A DNA stretch of 25,798 nucleotides from Saccoglossus kowalevskii (GCF_000003605.2 NW_003156235.1:454600-480397), one strand, 5' to 3'. Counted from the stretch's first letter, positions 1 through 10,252 are shown. Program-made: numbers and translations. Notes: generated by a model not told the origin, from the letters alone.

Positions 1-123
1 TTGCTAAGCGATGAGTCGTTAGTACAAAACACTGAATGATCATAGCATGGTGTGCAGAGTTTTAGAGGTAAAGCAATTGTTAAGAATATATTAAAATGTG
101 TGGAAAAGGGCAAAGGCTCTTAC

Positions 124-199
124 CTTAGTACAATGTCTGTACGGCGTCCTGGGCTGGCTGGCAAAATAATCACGTCATCGAAAGATGCGTGTACGTGTA
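124..199 (-). CDS. CACHD1: CACHD1 exon 8 (VWA domain, last exon in window)
   Basis: 76 bases, acceptor GTCTACAG|TA and donor CTAAG|GTAAGA. It encodes FDDVIILPASPGRRTD, which matches DMVIIYLSAGITSKD of vertebrate CACHD1 in length from Asp to Asp. It is the weakest exon in similarity but both splice sites are good and the phase fits. The gene continues to the left of the window. Confidence 0.7.
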
Positions 200-3100
200 C
201 TGTAGACAATTTCCATGACGCTGCATTGTATGCGTAGAGTCAACGTCACGATTTCTGCGTATCAATTTTTCTCCGCCTTTTTCAACAAATAATTCACTTT
301 TTTCTCATGGGAAAACGTCGTCAATCTTATTTTATTAGCCTGAACTTTGTCTTGACAGCGCAAATTATACCCAAATAAACGTCTTTGGATGATTTCTGGC
401 ACCCAAAATTGATTCTCGACTCAGTCCTAATTACGCGTTTAGGAATGACCTGGTGATCCAAAATTGACCTCGAATGAAAATACTGCCGCCTACGGCGGGT
501 CCCGGGATCATTGCGTCAAGTGTCAGAAATAGTAGTCCGAATAGCGACGGTTATATCGTAATTAGTTCCAAATCACTGAGTCGAGTTCCATCCAGGACCT
601 CGCATGAGCCTAAACGATGACAGACATAACACAGTCATTCGCTAGTAATCAGCTAAATAAGTCGATTAACGGATACGCGTAAACAAATTCATCACAAAAC
701 ACCAATTTATGCGCGGCCTTTCGGAACAATAATAACTAATATACTAGCAGTCTGTCGGTTATGGTTCGCTCACCTCTTTTGTGTTCTTCTTCCAACCAGG
801 ATGATCTCAATAAATCGAATGCTGTCGTGAAAGCTATCCCATATTTTGTTCCACCTGAGAAACACCAAGTACGAACATTGTATTAGACATACACAAAGCA
901 GTATAATTGCAAAATTCAAAGAAATCGAATCAATTGTTTTAATGGCAGCCATCTCGTACTAATAGAATATGGGAACAGCGTGGACTAAAAAGCAAAGAAC
1001 GTTCAATTATTTGAAATACGTAACAACTTTCATATTTTTACAATGACTAATGAGATATAAGCTATTTCGCAAATTGATTGATTTCACATGCAATATTCAT
1101 TTGTTTATCAGTCGGAACATCGCTGTAACATGCACTCACCAATGGATCTCAAATTTGAAACAAATTCTTTCAAATTTTCAATGTTGACCAAAGTTGCCTT
1201 TGCCAGTTCCTGTTTGTAGCAATCCGTGTCTTCAAAACCTCCAGGGACAAAAACCGTGTCTGAGAAACTCACGACACCGACCTGTCAATTAATAATTCAT
1301 GATGTGTGTTTTTCGACATAATAAATATTCAGTAGATTGAGATTGGCATGAGAGACACGTGCTCTGTTCATGCTTCTGGTGTCAGTTCGCTATACACACC
1401 TTATCACTGGGATTCATGGTGTCCAACACAGTGATGGCGGCATCGATAGCAATCTGCATCAATGTTTTCCCGTTTGTCTCCTCTTCCATTGACGCACTGG
1501 TGTCTATCACGATGACTACATTCTTTGGTTCTGGTGTTGCTGCTTCTACGTACCATGGTCTGAGAATGTATGTATATTTCACTATCATCATCTGTGCCGG
1601 TCTTTAGTTATTGTGATTGGTATTCTAATCGTTTATTTTTGATACATTTGATGTTAAATTACAAAACTGACATCACACAGATTAGAGACCGACACAAGAA
1701 GAGCTATTGACCTATAGCTAAAACACCGGAGGACCTCAAAGTCACACCCGTAAGTTAAATAGTATTCGGTCATTGGTTTTTGGCGCTGATAGTCCACTTT
1801 ATGGCGTTCAGGCTTGAGTATGATTTGAACTCGACCGATCTTACACCGACCATAATTTGATAATATTAAACTAGCCATTGCGAAATAATCATTAATGATT
1901 TCAATTTAAGGTAGCGGGACTATTATTTGCATACTTGTTTTCATCTTCTAATTGTAGCTAAATGACTACAAATAGACCCGGGAAAGTATATATTTTTAGA
2001 ATCGCCAGACTTCAAGCTTTTCACAAGTGTATTTTGCATGCCCGTATCTGCAATCTACGACGCGTTACTCAATCAAAGGTGAAAAATTACTTTTTCTGTA
2101 AAAAAAATAATTACGCATTTATGCTGGCGATAAGAAGTATTTTTTCACTTTTCCTAGTTGTTCAATAGTCTGGTAAATTGAATGTGTCTGGTTAGTTTTA
2201 TTCAAGCAACGCGTTTTAAAAAATAGTGTCCTGAATTTCAATTACTGTTTTAGTCGCATTGCCCCCAACTCAAACCACAACTCGTTGGTAAATAATCGAT
2301 GAAATAGTTTGTCTGGACACATTCAAGTTCCTCTCATTGTCACCTTAAAGCTGTGAAAATTTGGTGTTAATCCGACGACAATAAGTATACGTTATTTTTT
2401 GTTAAAGACCTTGTATTTTGAAAAACATAAACTCCTAGAAAACGTTTATCTTTGAGTTTATCTTTGAAACTTATAGGCACACAGATTAAACCTGTGTTGT
2501 TGATTTTGGAAAACACTACTGAGGCTGCCTTGCTTCCCTTCAGAAAATCTATATTTTAACCAACTTACATGACATTCTATTTTATATTGACTTTATCATA
2601 TGAAAGTTTATGGTGCATTTCATCAATTAATAAATAAATGTGAAAATCGTAATTTTCAACACAAATAATAGTCTCGCTACCTTAAGATAATGTTATTGTA
2701 ATACTGATATCACCTGTATCTGTGATCATAATTAAAACAGTCGTCTACAATGGAGGCAGGATATATGGAGAAAATCCCTTCTTCGCTGCCGAAATACTGC
2801 CATTTCAAATTAGGCATATTGTTATAATTCTGTTTCATCACATCGATGACTTGATTGGAGAGACGTCTGGCACCAGGTGCAGCGGTGTCGGCGATTCGTA
2901 TACAACCTATCTCTGGATCAAGCTGTGGAAAAGACGTATTCGACGTGTAATGTTTTTTTTGACATACCAATAATTGATTCGCTTCATGGGGGTGGACAAT
3001 TCGTGTAATTTATATATGGATGTGTTTTTTATTTTATAAGTACAATAATTTATTAAACACTCTAGCGATTGTTTATAAGGGCAACAGAATAATGTTTAAC

Positions 3101-4790
3101 CCCCTTCTCTCTCTCCAGGGTGATTTTGAGTCAACCAGCAAATCAGCATATTTTCCGAGATGGTTCCATTGTATTGTATTGTTGTTGCTTTTTTTCGAAT
3201 CCGTTATTGTTGAAAGACATGTGTGATCTGACGTTTGCAATTGGATATGTTATGTTGAGATAATACAGACGGACAGTCTGTGAAGTCACAATCAAGTTTG
3301 TGCTCATTTCAGTTTTGAGAACATCCACCTCGCTTTTCAAATTTAGTATGGAGAAAAATATCACTTTTCGATTTATAATTTTTAATAAAGAAAGATCTTC
3401 GCTCACAAACCCTGATTATCTGTCGGTAGTTCTTTTGATGACCTTTTTATTTGCATACAATTTATTATGCATATGAATATTAGATTGCATACTTACCTCC
3501 TTGCCGAATAACTGGTGAAATTCCATTTCGTAAGTCATTTCACAACACTGAATGAAATCGATTTCGTCCTGTAAGAAAGATTGCTGGACTGCGTCCTTGA
3601 TGTTCTCAAGTGCCTGGACAGTTTCTATCACTTTTTCTGTCAGTGCTTCTTTCATCTGTCAATAAACACAAAAAAAAGGCTGATTGTGTGTTCTGGGAAT
3701 TATAACCAGACTTTACCATGATATATCGTGACATATTTCAATATCGTGATTCGATGCCATCTTTAGAATGTTGAAAAATAACAAGTAGTTTTAGTGAAGA
3801 CAATATTTCGAGAAACAGATATTCCTTGAAAATTTGTATGTTGTTTCTTGGAGTTGATTTAACTCCCAATATCATTGCATTTTTTGCATTATCTCCAATG
3901 ACAATATATTAATTTGTTTCTATTTCACTATTTTCGTAACACGTAAAATCCAAGTGAACAAGTAAAACAACAATATAACTCAAGTTCGTGAACTTAAAAC
4001 CAAGTGAATTTGCTCAAAGCATCACAATAGTAAAATTAAATGCGAAAATAAATGGTTTGACAGTAATACGATTCGTGTAGTATTTGCACAATCTGAAAAA
4101 TTTTTTCTATCAATCTCGCCATCTAGTGACAAAGCGTTTAGTTCAGACAGTTCAGAGCGTCGAAATCGTTAACCGCCCTCAACGTCAAAACTATAAGTGC
4201 TCACCTTTTCCACAATGTCTTCTCCATCCAGAGGTTCCGGACTAAAATATAGCTGATCAAAATGTTCCTGTGCGTCGACAGAAAATGTATAGAGACTGTT
4301 TATAAAAGGGGGATTTAATTTGCTGCGAGCGAAATGTTCATATAAGTATCTGTACACTAAACACGGCTATTTCGAGTATCCGGTATAGTAACAGCGCTCT
4401 CTAACGGCGTAGCTACTGTTGCTTTCGTTGATTATGTGTATTTGTAGATTTAAATACATAGATAACAATAAATGGAATTTAATTTATTCTACATGAGGAC
4501 ATATCATGAGATGTCGTTTTTAAATCTAAAGCGTAAAAGCGTGGCCGAAGACAAAATATGTGCACTAGGCGTGACGACATCAAAATGTATTATCAGTGTC
4601 GCATGGTGTTACCATGGCTACCTTCCATGGTGTTACGTACCTGCATTGCTTGTACACCGAGTCCATTGTTCGTTAAATTAAACAGCTCTTCCTTCAATTG
4701 TTCCACATTAAGAAGGATCGCACAGCAGCATGTTGTTATAACGGCCAGAGACACGATTCCAGAGACGACGCACCTCTGATAGAGAGGCAT
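124..4790 (-). CDS. CACHD1: CACHD1-like VWFA/cache-domain protein, 5' part of gene (8 exons, continues off left edge)
   Basis: Eight exons read on the minus strand: 4641-4790, 4205-4267, 3497-3655, 2714-2922, 1400-1559, 1140-1281, 774-854 and 124-199. All have GT/AG borders and every phase joins cleanly, giving 346 codons. Seen: an N-terminal hydrophobic signal segment (about residues 7-28), a VWA_N-like stretch (about 30-190) with WQYFGSEEGIF, then a VWA domain with DTSAS at 213-217. Spacing around these blocks follows vertebrate CACHD1 (recalled WQYFSSEEGIF) more closely than the alpha2delta-1/2/3 channel subunits. Known of the family: a single-pass cell-surface protein that modulates T-type calcium channels and is reported to bind Frizzled/LRP6. 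The rest of the VWA domain, the cache domains and the membrane anchor lie outside the window. It could be a divergent alpha2delta, but the CACHD1 match is better. Confidence 0.88.
200..773 (-). other. CACHD1 intron 7 with a decayed inverted repeat
   Basis: There is no coding signal here. Two pairs of exact inverted words lie in nested order: CTCGACTCAG at 415-424 with CTGAGTCGAG at 576-585, and CTAATTACG at 427-435 with CGTAATTAG at 557-565. They suggest an old fold-back element of about 170 bases or more. A small CCGCC-TAC-GGCGG hairpin lies at about 485-497. Confidence 0.5.
774..854 (-). CDS. CACHD1: CACHD1 exon 7 (VWA domain, MIDAS threonine)
   Basis: 81 bases, acceptor TTTCTCAG|GT and donor AGAG|GTGAGC, phase 1 at both ends. 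It encodes GGTKYGIAFTTAFDLLRSSW. The GGT supplies the conserved MIDAS threonine and the following helix is typical of VWA domains. Confidence 0.83.
1140..1281 (-). CDS. CACHD1: CACHD1 exon 6 (VWA domain)
   Basis: 142 bases, entering in phase 0 and ending one base into a Gly codon at ATTG|GTGAGT. It encodes VGVVSFSDTVFVPGGFEDTD followed by CYKQELAKAT, matching a VWA beta-2/beta-3 unit. The CYK corresponds to the cysteine-containing DQCYKTF stretch in vertebrate CACHD1. Confidence 0.86.
1400..1559 (-). CDS. CACHD1: CACHD1 exon 5 (start of VWA domain, MIDAS)
   Basis: The exon is 160 bases; its first base completes the split Arg codon to give YR|PWYVEAATP. It encodes the first VWA beta strand and the MIDAS loop, NVVIVIDTSASMEEE, then the alpha-1 helix and DTMNPSDK. 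The donor is AAG|GTGTGT, phase 0. The DxSxS motif is complete here. Confidence 0.9.
1906..1909. repeat. TTAA target-site copy, left of 772-bp element
   Basis: TTAA directly precedes the left inverted end; its partner is at 2682-2685. Confidence 0.65.
1910..2681. mobile_element. TTAA-flanked 772-bp non-autonomous DNA element (GGTAGCG ends)
   Basis: Both ends carry the 20-base inverted repeat GGTAGCGRGACTATTATTTG (1910-1929 and 2662-2681) with one mismatch. TTAA stands directly outside each end (1906-1909 and 2682-2685), as expected for a TTAA target duplication of the piggyBac type. No transposase reading frame is visible, so it is non-autonomous. It fills two thirds of CACHD1 intron 4; without it the intron would be about 380 bases, like its neighbours. 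A direct 12-base duplication, GTTTATCTTTGA, lies at 2444-2467. Assignment to piggyBac rests only on TTAA and is uncertain. Confidence 0.75.
2714..2922 (-). CDS. CACHD1: CACHD1 exon 4 (end of VWA_N)
   Basis: The exon is 209 bases, entering in phase 0 and leaving two bases (AG) of an Arg codon. The core NLKWQYFGSEEGIFSIYPAS is the most strongly conserved block seen and is the best single piece of evidence for CACHD1. The donor reads TACAG|GTGATA and lies 32 bases from the end of the transposon-like element at 1910-2681. Confidence 0.9.
3497..3655 (-). CDS. CACHD1: CACHD1 exon 3 (VWA_N region)
   Basis: Fifty-three codons, phase 0 at both ends, acceptor TTGACAG|ATG and a perfect GTAAGT donor. 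The predicted peptide is helical and acidic. It contains DFIQCCEMTYEMEFH, which corresponds to AIQDCCTIPPSMMEF of vertebrate CACHD1, including the paired cysteines. Confidence 0.87.
4116..4129 (-). promoter_or_regulatory. CTCF-like motif (weak)
   Basis: The minus strand reads TCACTAGATGGCGA, which agrees with the CTCF core consensus CCASYAGRKGGCRS at 12 of 14 positions. It lies in CACHD1 intron 2. A match of this quality may be chance or part of a repeat family. Confidence 0.25.
4205..4267 (-). CDS. CACHD1: CACHD1 exon 2
   Basis: Twenty-one codons, phase 0 at both ends. The acceptor is ...GACGCACAG|GAA and the donor AAG|GTGAGC. It encodes EHFDQLYF...GEDIVEK, which fits the family without a gap between exons 1 and 3. 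Two other AG dinucleotides upstream would break the frame, so this acceptor was chosen by phase. Confidence 0.78.
4641..4790 (-). CDS. CACHD1: CACHD1 exon 1 (start codon and signal peptide)
   Basis: Fifty codons from the ATG at 4790 to a donor reading CAG|GTACGT. The hydrophobic run (VVSGIVSLAVITTCCCAILL) after a short basic start is a signal peptide or signal anchor. The end, LGVQAMQ, lines up with LGVVTMQ of vertebrate CACHD1. An in-frame TGA 12 bases before the ATG, and G at -3, support this start. A pyrimidine tract followed by CAG at about 4810 could be the acceptor of a spliced 5' UTR exon. Confidence 0.85.
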
Positions 4791-5054
4791 TTCTTTTGCA
4801 GATCAGTTCCTGTGAAAAAAATACACAACGACATTGATAACATTGTATAAATGGGATTTCAGTTAGTTGTTTTTTATGCAAATACTGATTTTTACCACAT
4901 GTATGGTTTTCGTATTTTTCACGGCGTGGAGGTGGGGGATGGGCCATTATTTATATTGATGGATAGGTTCCAATGTCAGATTGTATTTTCCGGATAACTT
5001 TTGTTTTGTATGTTTCATTTTTGCAATTACCTCAATCACAATGAATAACAATCT
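4791..5054. other. Presumed 5' UTR and promoter side of CACHD1
   Basis: This is the sequence immediately upstream of the CACHD1 start codon on the minus strand. It has a possible 5' UTR acceptor at about 4810. No TATA box or initiator could be placed with confidence on the minus strand. Confidence 0.35.
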
Positions 5055-5062
5055 ACCCTTAA

Positions 5063-5168
5063 ATGGTGGTCGTCGCACCGCGTCCTGTTCGATATGGGAC
5101 TCATAGCAACGTTCACAACGCGTGTTTATTTATATGAAATGAAAACACGTACTGTGCGACGACACCAA
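5063..5168. mobile_element. Palindromic MITE copy 1 (GTCGTCGC family, short core subfamily)
   Basis: Inverted ends GGTGGTCGTCGCACCGCG (about 5065) and TGTGCGACGACACC (to 5166) bound about 105 bases. TTAA at 5059-5062 stands at the left end; the right flank reads CAATT, so that end has drifted. The inner part (CGCGTCCTGTTCGAT, then ACTCATAGC) matches copy 2 at 10253-10377. Confidence 0.65.
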
Positions 5169-5332
5169 TTCTAGTCACGGTTTTTACTTAGAGTTCACCA
5201 TAAGTATTTTGTCGCCTGTTTCCGTTATACCGCCCAGCCGTGGCTGATAGGGCTTATAAAACGTTGGAGCGAGTTATTTTAGGCGCGACCAAACGTAGGA
5301 AAACAAAACAATCGAGGCTGGCCCAGTCACTC

Positions 5333-5540
5333 TACCAACAATAACAATAACTTTATTGACTCATATTATTTCCCGAGGGGGAAAGGAAATGATCACTAAA
5401 ATACACATAATAAAGTATTAAAAGTAATAAACTAAAATAAAATCACTAAAATGCTAACACAGATTTACAAAATAATAAGCTAACTTAAAGATGAAATTAC
5501 TAAAATGCTGACAAAACTTTAATATTAAAATTGTTCTAGA
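5333..5540 (-). mobile_element. LINE 3' tail fragment
   Basis: Read on the minus strand, it ends in CCCCCTCGGGAAATAAT then AATAAAGTTATTGTTATTG, the style of tail with a short tandem repeat seen in CR1/L2/Jockey-type non-LTR elements. Upstream of that, two related words (CACTAAAATGCTAACA and TACTAAAATGCTGACA) repeat about 50 bases apart. No coding part is present. It differs from the tail of the LINE at 12.65-14.19 kb. Confidence 0.45.
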
Positions 5541-6765
5541 GAAAGATTTAGGTAAACAAATGTTTTTGTCAGATAAGCGACTGTTTCCTGGCCAAAAAGC
5601 ACACACACCACAAGAAAAATATCGACTTTCAAATTTAAGTAAAAAGACAATGTTCGGTTGTCTGTGGGTGTTCGGATATCAGGTGGCAAGGATTTGGCAA
5701 TTTTCCAACTGTGGTCTGATTTATTCCCCCGTTAAAGATGTCGTGTTTTTGTGTTGCTCTTATATTTCATTTGTTCATTTTATTTGTTTTATTTATTTGT
5801 TGCAGTGTCAATAACAACAATCTTAAACAGCATAAGTTAATGTTAATCGAAATGCAATTTATGGGTTTGGAATTACACTTCACTTTTAAAAATAGATTTA
5901 CATTTTGCACAGACCTTTGCTCTTTGGCCTATGACCGTGGCCCTAACTGCTTAGCCAATCAATTATAAATTGTCAATTCAACACCGCTGTAAAGTGTAAC
6001 TCGTGTGTTGAAAAAGTTATACTTTTTTACAATAAAGTGGTTGAAAATGTGTTCCTTTCTAACTTACTATAATATATGCCATTTCAGAAACAAAATAAAA
6101 CAGTAATAGTTTTGAAAACGGGAGAATTATAATTTTACATATACACGTCTGTCGACGCCTGTATCTCGGACATGTTCTATGTGATGTTTTATAAAGCCAA
6201 GACTTAAAGGAACGCATTGAAGATACTGCGCAGTAATACTGTTATAAACAATAGCATTTCGAAGAACAATCTACATGGCATGGAAATGTGTCCTGTTGCA
6301 TTGAGCTGTGTCTGATTTTAGCACAGAGCTTAGAAAACAGATGTGCAACACGCGTACAACTGTAGGTATCCCTTTCATGTACTTTTATAATTACACTTTG
6401 GGTGGCGGATAACAAAACCATGTCAACATCTATGTTGCATCCTCTCCTGTTCCATCAGCCAAACACGGCTGGCTAGGGTTTGTGTAGCTACACACTTTGA
6501 GCCAAATTAGAATATAATCAGAATAATTACATTTTATCAAAACCGAATGACTCAGTCCATTCTATTAGTACGAGTGAAACCAAAAAATAGCGATAAGAGC
6601 ATAAAAGTATAAAAAAAGGAAGTTTTCTCTACAAGAAAATAAAACTGTCTAAAAGTAAACAATGACCGGTCAAACTTATGTATCATTATAAATGGATATA
6701 GCCTAGACAACCCGTTAAACTGTGATGCATATGAATATTGACATGGTATGACTAATCAAAGATGA
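5541..6765. other. Intergenic stretch, no feature recognised
   Basis: Reading frames here (for example 5560-5814 on the plus strand) are low-complexity and match nothing I know. No exon with good splice sites was seen. Confidence 0.4.
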
Positions 6766-6767
6766 GT

Positions 6768-6846
6768 GTAGGAAAAAAAAACCTTAGAAAAAAAAAACCT
6801 AGGAAAAAAAAACCCTAGGAAAAAAAACCCATAGTGAAAAAAACAC
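6768..6846. repeat. Short tandem repeat, A-tract plus CCTAGG unit
   Basis: Four to five units of about 16 bases, each an A8-A10 tract followed by a C-rich joint (consensus AGGAAAAAAAAACCCT), with the last unit worn. Confidence 0.75.
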
Positions 6847-7632
6847 TTTTATACCAACTGTAAAAAGATAACAACTAAAACTGTTATCATAACATAAATC
6901 TGCCAGTTATAAGAATTAAGGAGATTATCTGTACTGAAGATTATAACCTACGTTGGACCATCGGCGTAAAAAAAGAAAAATATTTTTGCGGTATTCTGTG
7001 GATCATATAAATAAAGTGTTTCAAAAGCTGACTCGTCAGAGAGCATAAGTAATAGACAATCTTGAACTACAAACGGGATTAAATGTCCATGTGTCTAGTT
7101 TCCGGTGTGTAGTGTGAATGGTGACCTCATGTTTTCAACAAAGCTCACTGCGCATGAGTAACGACCTCATTTATGGTCTGCGCAACTGATTTAATATTTC
7201 ATTGGAACATTTTTTCTGTGTAATCTGAATATTACGATCAGTACACTCGTTTAAACAATCGCCAACTATCATCGAGTTCAAACGACAGGTGCACAAAGGG
7301 ATTAGGAGCTTAACTTAGCAATAAACAATTGGCCTATTTTCCGTCAGTGCTCCTTCTCTTTTCTACCTCCATGGTTGGACAAAGTCCATGTTGTCTAAGG
7401 TCTTTGGTTTTTAGCGGACTGCAAAATACAGTGACTGTGTTTTTTTATATTCGTGCATGCAAATATAATTTTATATTACAGTGATAATATAGTATTATCT
7501 TTCTCTTAAAATGTTGTGGTCAAACGTTCAAATTATGTGCACTTAAAATCAATCACATTTACCTTCTAGTGAAAGATCTGTTTACACATACCCCACTGAT
7601 CTTTAGTTTTCAACTGAGTAGATCTTGAGGTA
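6847..7632. other. Intergenic stretch, no feature recognised
   Basis: AT-rich sequence with no credible exon, RNA gene or repeat end that I can identify. Confidence 0.4.
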
Positions 7633-8043
7633 GTGTTACCCCCGGGGGTCACTGGCCTTTCACTTTTGTAGGGGTGTGCGGCCGGGAAGTACTAGTAAAC
7701 CACCAGACCCCATCATAGACACCTCATTTTCACCTCAAAAACCATACCACATTATAGACCAAATAGTGATTTTGTATATCCCATCAGAGACCAAATTGTC
7801 ACTAAATTGTTTCAGTTATACTCGTCACCCGGACTCATCAATAAAAGTACTAAAACTCAGGTAAATACATGGAAATTAAAAAAACAGACGCCATACCCCG
7901 GCCCCATCCTAGACAGGCAAACCTGATATTAGACCTAAAGGCAAGCAAATCTATACCCCATTCTAGACAAACAGCTAAAATGTACGACCCCACTATAATA
8001 TAACACGTCCCTATAATGTGTGACCTCCCCTGGGGGTCACCCA
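7633..8043. mobile_element. Repeat element bounded by CCCCCGGGGG-type palindromes
   Basis: The left end is ACCCCCGGGGGTCACT (about 7637) and the right end is ACCTCCCCTGGGGGTCACC (about 8024-8042), each near-palindromic. Inside, a worn motif close to ACCCCATNNTAGACC recurs at about 7706, 7746, 7778, 7900, 7921 and 7955, so the body is an irregular tandem array. I recall interspersed repeats of this build (palindromic ends around CCCCATTCTAGACC units) from several marine invertebrate genomes. The open frames across it on both strands are by-products of the repeat. Confidence 0.6.
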
Positions 8044-9084
8044 CACTATTCACTCATTCTGTATTGATTGCAACAGCCAAACACCGATTATTTACAAATA
8101 ATTCATATATCTACTTCATCCAAGCTTCCTTAAAAATAAAATCGTGCAAAACACAGGAGTATAACTTGTTTTAATTTGCCAAACACTCCACCAGATGAAA
8201 TTTATTTTGTTTTAATTAACCACAATAATTCATCTAAGTTTGAATAAGAGATTTCATGTATTTAAATTATTCTCAATGACATAGTCCCCGTTTGACTGTA
8301 TCAATTAGGCAATGAAAGACGTGGGCAGACCATAATTATATGTTGTGGCAGTAAACATCATGTTACCTTACAAACGAAGTGGAAAATCCCAGCAATAAGC
8401 ATATTGCACAGGGCCCCAGTAATCCACTAAGCATGTGAGATCATGGTACTGTAATGTATTCCCAGTGATCTCGAATATCAAATTAAATTGACGCATCAAA
8501 AGACACGTCAACTATAAGTAATGTCTCTATGTTAGTATGTCCAGTCTGGTATAAAAACGTGAAAAAAAAACAAATTACAAAATCGTGAATCTTGTACAAT
8601 GCTCACACGAATAACAAAAATCGTATGAACCAACATCGATTTGTAAACGAAAATATGACCAATAATTTCTCAATGTTAAGGGTAATTCGCCAACAAGTAT
8701 TTAATTACACATGGTATATATATATATATATTATGTAAAACGCCAAGCAAGTAATGGTCATGTTGGCGTTTATACACCGGTTCATTTGGTCAAACTGATG
8801 TCAAAAGGGCTCAACGCAAATGTGCTCACAAACACAGCGTTGACTGTCCTGATGAAAAGAACTTACTCTGTATTGGCACAGAGCCAAACTAATACCACCT
8901 AGAGCTTGAAACGGGCGTTCTTTAATTATTGAGATCAAAGGGAGCTATGTTTTGGTCAAGATAATGTACAGCGAAAACATCTTAAAATGTTTCGCTACAA
9001 ATTGTTAATTATGGCATTGATACGAGCAATACCATCCGACGGGTAGTTTAGAGTTTTACGTCATTTGACGATTTCCTGGATAAG
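8044..9084. other. Intergenic stretch with a TA microsatellite
   Basis: No exon is seen. A (TA)n run lies at about 8714-8732. A small imperfect palindrome, AGCGAAAACATCTT / AAAATGTTTCGCT, lies at about 8970-8997. Confidence 0.45.
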
Positions 9085-10190
9085 TCGATTACTATTGTAA
9101 ATTTTCCACTGAAAAGATAATTTGGCTGCTTTGTGAGGAGTTTATTTCCATTAATTTGTGATAAGATGAATGTAAAATATAGGAAAAAAACTATTTTCAC
9201 TCAGACTGCGTTACCTCCACAGCGAAAATAAGGTAGTTTGCAGTGCCTTGTGCACACATAACATTCACTCCGTTGTAGCACAGCCGTATATTTAACAACG
9301 GCGCAATTTACATTGCTGGAAAATCATATACTATAAGACAAAACTTATTTTTTTATTACTGGGGGTCAATTTGTTTTCTTTTCACAAAAAACTGCTTTGT
9401 GACTTATCTGGCCGGCAGACAAAAAGTACACGTATGTACAAAGGTATGAGGTCTTCTTCAGACAGATCGGTGGTCAATGACATGTGATCCCACACACCTA
9501 CACAAAGCATGAGTAGCCTTGTCAACGTTACGCAATTCTGTGCAATGAATCTAAAGCTAAATATAGATGAATTTAAATGAGATTCAGTGAAATTTACATA
9601 TGATTACATTTCGAGTATTTGTTTTGATGATGTTGATTAGTAAGCGAAAATCGTTCCCAACCGGCCACTAATTGTAACAGAAAATATGTTTATGTTAACC
9701 TGTCAAATATCAAAGTAGTGGAAAGTTGTTAAATAAAATTATGTTATTTCTTAGTATTTGTTCCAAAGCTAGGGGATCTTCTAGTCAATGGTTATGTTAT
9801 TTAACTTCTCTAAACGCAGGAATAAAAAGCCGGGAGATGAAAACGGTGGCATCACACAAACACTGGGTATTAATCTGCTGTGTTAAAAACAGCTTTATAT
9901 TGTTCAATTAGATAAGGTACACCATGGCATCACACACTTCAGATAGACTTTCAAACGTTGACGCCAAATATCTTGACATAAAACTGTTAAATACTTTATT
10001 TTTGCTTGGAATTAATTTTCGCTATTTTCGCTGAAGGAATGATTTAGTGAACTTCTAAATAAAATCCAGAGAATATACCTTTTTTCCTATATTTTACATT
10101 CAACTCGTCAAAAATCAATGAAAATACTGAAATTCCACGCAAAACACACACAAATCTTATCAGGTCTTTAGTAAGATCGCGTTAACCAAA
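9085..10190. mobile_element. Long inverted-repeat (fold-back) element, about 1.1 kb
   Basis: A 23-base exact inverted pair (9167-9189 and 10080-10102, core GAATGTAAAATATAGGAAAA) sits inside longer, weaker arms. Outward, CTGAAAAGATAATTTG at about 9109 pairs with the complement of AAATCTTATCAG near 10160. Inward, CAGCGAAAATA at about 9221 pairs with TATTTTCGCTG at about 10024. Arms of roughly 130-150 bases enclose about 800 bases with no credible protein. Outer limits are approximate and no target duplication could be fixed. Confidence 0.65.
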
Positions 10191-10252
10191 GAACCGTCTC
10201 AATTTATCGGTACGGCAAGTTTAATCCATAACAGCATTCGACAACAAATTAA

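Noticed and set aside
1359-1607. 82-codon plus-strand frame over the VWA exon
   Set aside because: Antisense shadow of CACHD1 exon 5, which has good splice sites and clear homology.
5250-5262. CTTATAAAAC as a TATA box
   Set aside because: It is on the plus strand, opposite to CACHD1, with no gene to its right in that direction.
5560-5814. 84-codon plus-strand frame
   Set aside because: No recognisable product; the hydrophobic end comes from T-rich sequence.
7676-8053. Open frames on both strands in the 7.6-8.05 kb region
   Set aside because: They follow the TAGACC repeat units and are by-products of the repeat.
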